NCBI GenBank assembly: GCA_022425585.1
Contig: JAKMFF010000325.1
Coordinates: 1-6,292 of the forward strand
DNA: 6,292 nucleotides
Direction: 5' to 3'
DNA from: Candidatus Poseidoniaceae archaeon
Lineage (GTDB): Archaea > Thermoplasmatota > Poseidoniia > Poseidoniales > Poseidoniaceae
Shown one piece after another: positions 1 to 5,735 of the stretch. Position 1 is the first letter of the stretch. The number at the start of each line of letters is the position of its first letter. The notes under the pieces are model-generated. The model was not told where the DNA came from and ran no database searches. It saw only the letters and a program-made list of their open reading frames with translations. The translations under genes and the position numbers were made by a program.

Positions 1-1
1 C

Positions 2-1693
2 ATAGTATCTGGTCAAAGGAAAGGCACTGGCTCTAGTAGGGAAACAGCAGCCCAGTGTGAGCGTTGGGCGGGCATAAGAATAGTCATAGCTGCGTCATTT
101 GCCCCAATACACGAAAGAAATAACATCAATCTTGGGCAATTGATGGGCGATTACAACATGCTTGAACAACTACAGGAAAAAGCAGCATTACCCCTGACAA
201 AATTCACCGATAAATATGATGTAGTAACAAAAATAATTATCGAAAAGGGTGGGCTATTTCCATTTGCCAAGTCACTAAAGAATAATGAAATTCAGCTCCC
301 AGAAATGGATACAGAAGACAGACCAATGACTATGGCTGAGAAAATAATTGCTCGTAACCTAGTCGGGCAAAAGCCTGACCAGTGTGTCAAACCTGATGAC
401 CCAGTAATTACTCAAGTTCAAAGTGGATATTCGCATGAATTCACCACCGCTCAAGTTCACACCTTCCTTGGGCAAGAATATGGTGAGGATTATGCCTTGC
501 CAAATCCTAGCAAATTTGCAGTCTTTGAAGACCATTTGCTCTATGCACATCACAACCCCAAATTTGTACCTTTCATGGATAAGGTACAAACCTTGCGAGA
601 CTTACAAAAAGCCTTCCAAGGCCACACTGGTGTTAGAGATTATTCAGCAATTAATGGAGTTTCACCCGGCATTTGTCATCAAGTGGCTCGTGAAGAATTT
701 ATTGAAGTAGGAGATTTTGTTCAGGCAACTGATTCTCACACATGTATGGGAGGAGCTTCTAACGCACTCACATGGGGTGTTGGAGCCACAGAGTACTCTA
801 ATTTGATTAGTTCAGGATTTACTTTTGTAAAGGTACCTGAGTCAATAAGATTTGAATTATCTGGCGTACTAAGTCCAGGATGTACGGCTAAAGATGTGAT
901 TCTTTACATTCTTGCTGATCATGCAAGGGAAGAGTTAACTTTGAACAGGTCAATGGAATTTGGCGGTCCTGGCTTAGCAAGCCTTTCGGTTGATGAACGA
1001 GCAACATTGTGCAATATGGCAACAGAATGTTCGGCCAGAACTGGGATTTGCGAACCAGATGGAAAATTGTACGAGTGGATGAAGCGATCGATGCCGCATC
1101 TTGATATCAAACAAATGGAACAGAACGCAGTAACTCCTGATGAAGGGGCTGAATACAGCGGCGGAGTACACCATATTGACTTATCTAAAATCGAACCGAT
1201 GGTAGCCCATCCGGGCAATCCTGACAAAGGTGTGCCCAGTGATCCGACTAATGGTGCATTAATTTCCGAAATTGGTGAAGTTAGGGTTGATATCGCGTAT
1301 GGCGGGTCATGTACTGCCGGTAAAGAGGATGACATTGCTTACTATGCATTAGTCTGTCAAGCTGCTGCTGATTTAGGAATTGAAGTTGCGGATGGAGTGG
1401 AATTTTTCATCCAGTATGGTTCTGGACTGGTCAAGGATCTAGCGGTTAGAAAAGGTTGGCATGAATTATTTCAAAGAGTGGGCGTGAAGTTAATCGATCC
1501 AGGTTGTGGTGCGTGTATTGGTGCTGGACCTGGCGTGTCAATAAATCCTGAGCAAGTCACTGTATCTGCTATCAATCGTAACTTTCAAGGTCGCTCTGGC
1601 CCGGGTAAATTGTATCTAGCAAGCCCATTGACGGTTGCTTCATCTGCTTTCACTGGCAAAATAACCTCTTGGGCAAGCAACTTGTTTGAATGA
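2..1693 (+). CDS. Aconitase-superfamily hydro-lyase, swivel-catalytic fusion (5' truncated by window edge)
   Basis: This is the C-terminal 563 residues of a single-chain [4Fe-4S] hydro-lyase of the aconitase/isopropylmalate isomerase/homoaconitase superfamily. These cytosolic enzymes isomerise hydroxy-acids by dehydration and rehydration. Numbering from the first visible codon, residues 8-14 read GTGSSRE, the substrate-binding signature of the swivel domain, followed by the usual IVIAASFAPIHERNNIN strand-helix stretch. The catalytic domain begins near residue 110 (MTMAEKIIARN). It keeps Asp177-His178, His226 (GICHQ), DSHT at 244-247, cluster cysteines Cys437, Cys502 and Cys505 (GSC and PGCGAC), and RNFQGR at 526-531. 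The order swivel-then-catalytic is that of AcnB, not AcnA or Aquifex-type aconitase, but the motifs look more like LeuC/LeuD. The motif after the first cysteine is CTAGK where the family usually has CTN-x-R. The frame is open from base 2, so the TTG at 140 is not the true start. The substrate (citrate, isopropylmalate or homocitrate) cannot be decided, because the specificity loop lies before the window. The family call is firm. Confidence 0.93.
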   Translation: MVSGQRKGTGSSRETAAQCERWAGIRIVIAASFAPIHERNNINLGQLMGDYNMLEQLQEKAALPLTKFTDKYDVVTKIIIEKGGLFPFAKSLKNNEIQLPEMDTEDRPMTMAEKIIARNLVGQKPDQCVKPDDPVITQVQSGYSHEFTTAQVHTFLGQEYGEDYALPNPSKFAVFEDHLLYAHHNPKFVPFMDKVQTLRDLQKAFQGHTGVRDYSAINGVSPGICHQVAREEFIEVGDFVQATDSHTCMGGASNALTWGVGATEYSNLISSGFTFVKVPESIRFELSGVLSPGCTAKDVILYILADHAREELTLNRSMEFGGPGLASLSVDERATLCNMATECSARTGICEPDGKLYEWMKRSMPHLDIKQMEQNAVTPDEGAEYSGGVHHIDLSKIEPMVAHPGNPDKGVPSDPTNGALISEIGEVRVDIAYGGSCTAGKEDDIAYYALVCQAAADLGIEVADGVEFFIQYGSGLVKDLAVRKGWHELFQRVGVKLIDPGCGACIGAGPGVSINPEQVTVSAINRNFQGRSGPGKLYLASPLTVASSAFTGKITSWASNLFE

Positions 1694-2397
1694 TAGTTAT
1701 GAAAAAGAGAACGAGTTTGATTGCTGTATCGATTATAATTACTGGTATCGCTTTGACAATTTCTTTAACCCAAGTCTTGATGTCGTTATTTCTTGATTAC
1801 CTAGCATGGTTTGCCGATAATGAGTTATATGGCATGATAATTTTTATCCTGCTGTACATAATTTTTGGCATAATTGCCTTACCAGCGAGTTTTCACAAAT
1901 ATCTCGCTGGAGTGATTTATGGTTTTGGACCAGGTATACTGATTGCCTATATTGGCTCAATGCTCGGGGCAATTGCGCCATTCTTACTTGGCAAAAAATG
2001 GATGAACCCCTATGCTAGAAAAGCACTTGGTAAACATCCTAGCTTGAGTGGATTAGAACAAGAAATAGTTGACCAAGGTACCAATGTAGTAGCTCTTACT
2101 AGAATTAGTCTGGTTATCCCCTATGGGGTGTTAAATTATGCATATGGCGCTACAGAAGTAAAATTTAGAGATTATCTAATAGGTAATTTAGGGATGATTG
2201 TTCCCTCCATAATGTATGCTTGGTGGGGTTCACAGACGATTGTCACCAGTAATGGAATTGAAACTACGGCAAAAACCCCATTTGATTTGGTGATCGTTGT
2301 TTTGTCGATTATTATCACGATTTATATGATTGTCAAAGGTAAACAAATCATGGAAAACTTGGAACGTCAACAAACTGAAGGCTCGATAATTGAATGA
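1690..2397 (+). CDS. VTT-domain (TVP38/TMEM64, DedA-like) membrane protein
   Basis: A 235-residue integral membrane protein of the SNARE-associated/VTT superfamily. Members sit in the cytoplasmic membrane; several eukaryotic and bacterial members are linked to lipid scrambling or lipid-carrier recycling, but this protein's substrate is unknown. Hydrophobic segments lie at about residues 9-31, 45-66, 72-100, 132-152, 160-182 and 198-217. The family core is visible as a Gly-rich stretch around 73-94 (GVIYGFGPG, then GSMLGA), a Phe followed by basic residues at 98-103 (FLLGKK), and a later segment R138-ISLVIPYGVLNYAYG, the conserved Arg...Pro...Asn-Tyr...Gly pattern. A basic N-terminus (MKKR) precedes the first helix. 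The ATG at 1690 overlaps the upstream TGA (ATGA), suggesting translational coupling; an ATG at 1699 is an alternative start giving MKKRTSL. Neither has a clear Shine-Dalgarno. Length is normal for the family. The family call is confident; any functional tie to the upstream enzyme is only inferred from the overlap. Confidence 0.85.
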   Translation: MIVMKKRTSLIAVSIIITGIALTISLTQVLMSLFLDYLAWFADNELYGMIIFILLYIIFGIIALPASFHKYLAGVIYGFGPGILIAYIGSMLGAIAPFLLGKKWMNPYARKALGKHPSLSGLEQEIVDQGTNVVALTRISLVIPYGVLNYAYGATEVKFRDYLIGNLGMIVPSIMYAWWGSQTIVTSNGIETTAKTPFDLVIVVLSIIITIYMIVKGKQIMENLERQQTEGSIIE

Positions 2398-2400
2398 TTT

Positions 2401-2471
2401 GAGGTCATTTTTATGTTAGTTATTATGTACCGTCGGTAATCGAATTACTGTGTTGCTGGCCCGAGGTCATT
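2401..2471. repeat. 9-bp direct repeat GAGGTCATT flanking the putative promoter
   Basis: The sequence GAGGTCATT occurs exactly at 2401-2409 and again at 2463-2471, bracketing the T/A-rich stretches and the hairpin in the intergenic region before top6B. Two identical 9-mers in about 100 bases are somewhat unlikely by chance but not remarkable. A paired binding site for a regulator is possible. The second copy lies within a small CCGA...TCGG inverted pair (2461-2464 with 2471-2474). Confidence 0.4.
2434..2450 (+). promoter_or_regulatory. Short hairpin/inverted repeat in the top6B leader
   Basis: CGGTAAT at 2434-2440 can pair with ATTACTG at 2444-2450 around a three-base CGA loop, giving a 7-bp stem with one G-U pair. 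No T-run follows, so it does not look like an intrinsic terminator. It lies between the TATA candidates and the Shine-Dalgarno, where it could be an operator or simply leader structure. Only the pairing is seen; the role is unknown. Confidence 0.4.
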
Positions 2472-2477
2472 CGGACT

Positions 2478-2485
2478 AAGGAGGA
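2478..2485 (+). promoter_or_regulatory. Shine-Dalgarno site deciding the top6B start
   Basis: AAGGAGGA is a near-perfect complement to the conserved CCTCCT at the 3' end of archaeal 16S rRNA. It ends 11 bases before the GTG at 2497 and 20 bases before the ATG at 2506. The spacing favours GTG, although it is on the long side. Confidence 0.75.
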
Positions 2486-2496
2486 CCAGAAACGGA

Positions 2497-4593
2497 GTGA
2501 CAAAGATGTCAGGCATAGCACAAAAACTCGCGGCAAATCAAAAACAAGTAGCAATTTCTGAATTTTTTGAAAAGAACAAACACTTCCTTGGGTTTGACTC
2601 ATTGGCAAGGTCGCTAATTACTGCAGTAAAAGAAGCGGTAGACAACGCTCTTGACGCCTGTGAAGAGGCACGTATTTTGCCAACTATCAAAGTAGAAGTT
2701 ACCAAGATAGACACAAAAAAAGACATAATCGAGTTAAAAGTCGAAGATAATGGACCAGGAATTCCACAAAAAAGCATTGAAAAAGTGTTTGGACAACTGT
2801 TGTTCGGTTCTAGATTTCATGCTATAAGACAATCCCGTGGGCAGCAGGGGATTGGAATTACTGGGGTAGTAATGTACAGCCAATTGACAACTGGAAAACC
2901 AACTCACGTCAAATCCAAGATTGCTACTGAGGCTACTGCTGCGGTTGTTGATATTGGTCTTGACACTAGAAAAAATAAGGCTACTAAGAGTAATTCAGGC
3001 CGTGAAATTTGGGAAGAAGAGAATGGTGAAATAAAGAAGCATGGACTAGAAGTAACCTGTCGAATGAAAGCTAAGTACCAGAAAGGTCGGCAAAGTGTTT
3101 GGCAATATCTGCGCATGACTAGTATTGTCAACCCGCATGCTGAGATTACCTTTACCGATCCTGATGGAGAAGTCCATTTTTGGCCTCGAGTAACGGAGAG
3201 GCTTCCGAGAAAGGTTGAATCTATTAAGCCACATCCTCACGGAATTTTACTTGGACAATTGCAAAGAATGCTGAGCGAGTCAAAGGATTCGAGAATGTCG
3301 GTATTTTTACGAATGAATTTCTCAGGAGTATCTGGAAGAGCGGCCAAAGAATTGTGCGCAGCGGCAGAGATTGAGGTAAACGTCAAGCCAAAATCGATGA
3401 AACCTGACCAAATGCGGGCGCTTTTGGAGGCTTTTCAAGGCGAAAAAATGTTCAATGGAAAGCCAGTGAAGTTACTTAATCCGCCAACTAATTGCCTCTC
3501 GCCAATTGAAGAAATGCTCATCAAAAAAGGGCTATCCAAAACAATTGATTCAAGATATGCAACAACTATGACAAGAGTGCCAAATGTTTCCCTGGGCAAC
3601 CCATACCAAGTAGAAGTTGGGCTAATTTTTGGTGGTAATATGGCGGCAGATAAGCCGGTGGAAGTTTTACGTTTTGCTAATCGAGTACCATTGATGTACC
3701 AACAAGGTGGATGTTTACTCACCAAAGCCATTGAAAGTGTTGATTGGCGACAGTATGGCCTAGATCAGCCCGGTGGGAAAGGAGTTCCAAAGGGACCTGC
3801 TGCAATATTGGTTCACTTAGCAAGTACAAATGTTCAATTTACCTCAGAAGCTAAAGAGGCTCTTGCTGAGAATGGTGAGGTGATAGAAGAGGTCAGAAAA
3901 GCCATGCTAGAAATGGGGAGAGGACTTAGAAAGCATCTAGAGAAGAAGAAAAAGATGGCCAAGACCAAAGAGAAATTCGAACTAATAAATGACATATTGC
4001 CGGCAATTGCCAAAAAATCCGCGGAGATTTTAGCAAAACCTGTGCCAAATCTGGCAGGTTCAATCACTAAGATAATGTCTGCAGTGATCTCTGAGAGTGA
4101 AACTGTATGGAATAAGGCAACTAAAATGACTGATGTGTCAATTAAAATTTACAATTATACTGCTCGAGCAAGAGCTTACACAATATTGGCTACGTGGCCA
4201 GAAAAATCTGGTGGGAAAATGGAAAATAATGTCTTTGGTGGAAGAAAAGAAGCAACTGGTGTTTGGGCTTGGAAACTGGAAACTCTTCAGCCTGGAGAAA
4301 ATCTAACCATTACTTTCAGTCTGAATGGACTGGAAAAAGGCGACTGGACAGAGACTGATGTGTTTTATCGAGGTAGTCAAGAAATTATTGGTGCCTTGAA
4401 GATGGACGAAAAATACCTTGATGAAATTCGTAATCAAGAAAAGATTATGCAAGAACTTGAAGCAAAATCAGAATCTGGTTTCCTAGAGGCTGCGCCAAGC
4501 GAAGAAACTCCACAAACTGAAGAAGTTCCCCAGGTGGAGCCTGCAGTTAAGCCGCCAACTGGGCAAGCGACATTATTTGGAGGTGAACTCTGA
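2497..4593 (+). CDS. top6B: DNA topoisomerase VI subunit B (ATPase subunit)
   Basis: The ATP-binding subunit of the A2B2 type IIB topoisomerase. It dimerises on ATP to capture a DNA segment and drive strand passage during relaxation and decatenation. The GHKL ATPase domain shows the N-box EAVDNALDA (Glu46, Asn50), the G1 box VEDNGPGIP (Asp84) and the G2 box SRGQQGIGITG (113-123), with TGKP at 132-135. A helix-two-turn-helix region spans roughly 250-325. The transducer domain runs from about 335 to 510 and contains GPAAILVHLAST and FTSEAKEAL (433-456). Residues about 545-627 resemble the Ig-like C-terminal domain known from Methanosarcina mazei Top6B. A helical, then Pro/Glu-rich tail (about 635-688) follows, ending in QATLFGGEL. 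At 698 residues it is longer than the crenarchaeal form, mainly because of this C-terminal part. The GTG start is chosen from the Shine-Dalgarno; ATG 2506 is possible. It overlaps top6A by one base. Identification is very firm. Confidence 0.97.
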   Translation: MTKMSGIAQKLAANQKQVAISEFFEKNKHFLGFDSLARSLITAVKEAVDNALDACEEARILPTIKVEVTKIDTKKDIIELKVEDNGPGIPQKSIEKVFGQLLFGSRFHAIRQSRGQQGIGITGVVMYSQLTTGKPTHVKSKIATEATAAVVDIGLDTRKNKATKSNSGREIWEEENGEIKKHGLEVTCRMKAKYQKGRQSVWQYLRMTSIVNPHAEITFTDPDGEVHFWPRVTERLPRKVESIKPHPHGILLGQLQRMLSESKDSRMSVFLRMNFSGVSGRAAKELCAAAEIEVNVKPKSMKPDQMRALLEAFQGEKMFNGKPVKLLNPPTNCLSPIEEMLIKKGLSKTIDSRYATTMTRVPNVSLGNPYQVEVGLIFGGNMAADKPVEVLRFANRVPLMYQQGGCLLTKAIESVDWRQYGLDQPGGKGVPKGPAAILVHLASTNVQFTSEAKEALAENGEVIEEVRKAMLEMGRGLRKHLEKKKKMAKTKEKFELINDILPAIAKKSAEILAKPVPNLAGSITKIMSAVISESETVWNKATKMTDVSIKIYNYTARARAYTILATWPEKSGGKMENNVFGGRKEATGVWAWKLETLQPGENLTITFSLNGLEKGDWTETDVFYRGSQEIIGALKMDEKYLDEIRNQEKIMQELEAKSESGFLEAAPSEETPQTEEVPQVEPAVKPPTGQATLFGGEL
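4579..4586 (+). promoter_or_regulatory. Shine-Dalgarno of top6A embedded in the end of top6B
   Basis: GGAGGTGA is fully complementary to the archaeal anti-Shine-Dalgarno (TCACCTCC) and ends six bases before the ATG at 4593. The same bases encode Gly695-Gly696 and the start of the Glu codon of Top6B, so this short stretch is both coding and a ribosome site. It fixes the top6A start and implies coupled expression of the two subunits. Confidence 0.85.
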
Positions 4594-5693
4594 TGGCACA
4601 AAAGCGAATGTCGGCAGAAGATACCAAGGTGGCTATGCATTCAGTGGTTGGTGAAATGTATGATAAAATTGTCAAAGGTGAGCCTCCAACAATGACTTTA
4701 CCCGTTAGAACAAAAACCAATATTGGATTTGACAAAAAATTAGGCGTCTACAAATATGGCAAGAAGCGATCAACTCGTGACGCAACAAGTTTAGGTTCGG
4801 CAAAGCAACTACTACGCGCATTGCACGTCATTGAATTTATTGAAGAAATGATTGATTCTGGTAAATCTTCAACTTTAAGAGAAATGTATTACATCTCAGA
4901 AAGTTGGGGTTTGGGTAAATTTGGTAGCCAAAATGAATCGAATAACCTTGCTGAAGATTTAGAAATTGTGACAAAATGTCTGCGTGAAGATTTCAAATTA
5001 CGTCCTGAAGAAGATGGTGCCAGAATGATTGGCAATCTAACCTTGCAAGAGCGCAACAGACGAGGTGAATGGATGAGAATCAATGCGCGAGATGATGTTG
5101 GAGATTCGGGCTACGGCGTTCCATATAATGTTGAAAAGGAAAAAATCGAGTTATTAGAACATGATATCAATTTCATCATGGCGATTGAAACTGGTGGTAT
5201 GTTTGACAGATTGGTCGAAAATGGGTTTGATGAGGATTACAAATGTGGACTACTTCATTTGAAAGGTCAACCAGCAAGATCCACTAGAAGAATAATCAAA
5301 CGAATGAGCGAAGAATGGGATTTGCCAGTCGTTGTATTCCTTGACGGTGATCCGTGGTCTTTCAGAATATTTGCCTCAATTGCGTATGGTGCAATTAAGA
5401 CTGCACATATTTCTGAATATCTAGCTACACCAGCTGCGACATACTTAGGAATTACCGCAGATGATATCATGGCTTATGAGCTACCAAGTGACGACCTTTC
5501 AAAGAAAGATATCGAAGCACTGAACGCTGAGCTTTCAGACCCTCGGTTTGCTGATTCATGGTGGCAAGAACAAATTAACATGATGTTGGAATTAGGTAAA
5601 AAGGCTGAGCAGCAATCATTAGCAAAATACGGTCTAGATTTCGTAACAGATACCTATTTACCAGAAAAACTCGCTGAATTAGGTCTTGCTTGA
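4593..5693 (+). CDS. top6A: DNA topoisomerase VI subunit A (Spo11-like cleavage subunit)
   Basis: The DNA-cleaving subunit of topoisomerase VI, homologous to eukaryotic Spo11. It makes a double-strand break through tyrosyl-DNA links, which the holoenzyme reseals after strand passage. The winged-helix (5Y-CAP) domain carries TLREMYYISE, with Tyr99-Tyr100; by comparison with the family the second Tyr is the likely nucleophile. The Toprim domain follows, with Glu199 in AIETGGMFDRL and the Asp pair 251/253 in FLDGDPWSFRI, the Mg2+-binding acidic set. The SEYLATPAATYLGIT region (274-288) and the WWQEQI...MLELGKKAEQQSL C-terminal helices are also typical. Its length of 366 residues is normal and no catalytic residue is missing. 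The ATG overlaps the top6B stop (TGATG) and is preceded by GGAGGTGA, so the two subunits are very probably translated together. Identification is very firm. Confidence 0.97.
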   Translation: MAQKRMSAEDTKVAMHSVVGEMYDKIVKGEPPTMTLPVRTKTNIGFDKKLGVYKYGKKRSTRDATSLGSAKQLLRALHVIEFIEEMIDSGKSSTLREMYYISESWGLGKFGSQNESNNLAEDLEIVTKCLREDFKLRPEEDGARMIGNLTLQERNRRGEWMRINARDDVGDSGYGVPYNVEKEKIELLEHDINFIMAIETGGMFDRLVENGFDEDYKCGLLHLKGQPARSTRRIIKRMSEEWDLPVVVFLDGDPWSFRIFASIAYGAIKTAHISEYLATPAATYLGITADDIMAYELPSDDLSKKDIEALNAELSDPRFADSWWQEQINMMLELGKKAEQQSLAKYGLDFVTDTYLPEKLAELGLA

Positions 5694-5724
5694 TTTGTAC
5701 AAGCATTGATGGAGGACTTCCGCC

Positions 5725-5728
5725 GAGG
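5725..5728 (+). promoter_or_regulatory. Possible Shine-Dalgarno for the last gene
   Basis: GAGG ends seven bases before the ATG at 5736, a good spacing. The alternative ATG at 5709 has no Shine-Dalgarno-like bases ahead of it. A stronger GGAGG at 5711-5715 is 20 bases from 5736, too far to be the usual site. This supports 5736 as the start, but only moderately. Confidence 0.4.
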
Positions 5729-5735
5729 CATAGAT

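Larger units (their letters stand above)
2398..2477 (+). promoter_or_regulatory. Probable promoter/leader region of the top6BA operon
   Basis: This is the only sizeable intergenic gap in the window, so it is the natural place for the topoisomerase VI promoter. Two T/A-rich stretches could serve as a TATA element: TTTTTATG at 2408-2415 and TTATTATG at 2420-2427. Neither is a perfect archaeal TATA box and no convincing BRE is seen upstream. A start about 25 bases further on would give an untranslated leader of several tens of bases, consistent with the strong Shine-Dalgarno. The T-run at 2408-2412 could instead act as a weak terminator for the upstream gene. Read-through from upstream cannot be excluded. 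Confidence 0.35.

Noticed and set aside
140..142. TTG at 140 as the start of the aconitase-like gene
   Set aside because: The same frame is open back to base 2 and encodes recognisable swivel-domain sequence (GTGSSRE), so the TTG is an internal Leu codon.
423..710. 95-residue plus-strand open frame
   Set aside because: It is out of frame inside the conserved region of the aconitase-like gene that contains Asp-His and GICHQ; a shadow frame.
919..1335. 138-residue minus-strand open frame
   Set aside because: It lies wholly opposite the conserved catalytic domain of the aconitase-like gene, and its translation shows no recognisable domain or coherent topology.
2434..2450. Hairpin as an intrinsic terminator of the VTT gene
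   Set aside because: The stem is short and AT-rich and has no T-run after it; the following bases are TGTTGCTGGC.
3435..3731. 98-residue minus-strand open frame
   Set aside because: Fully antisense to the conserved transducer region of top6B, with no Shine-Dalgarno or recognisable motif.
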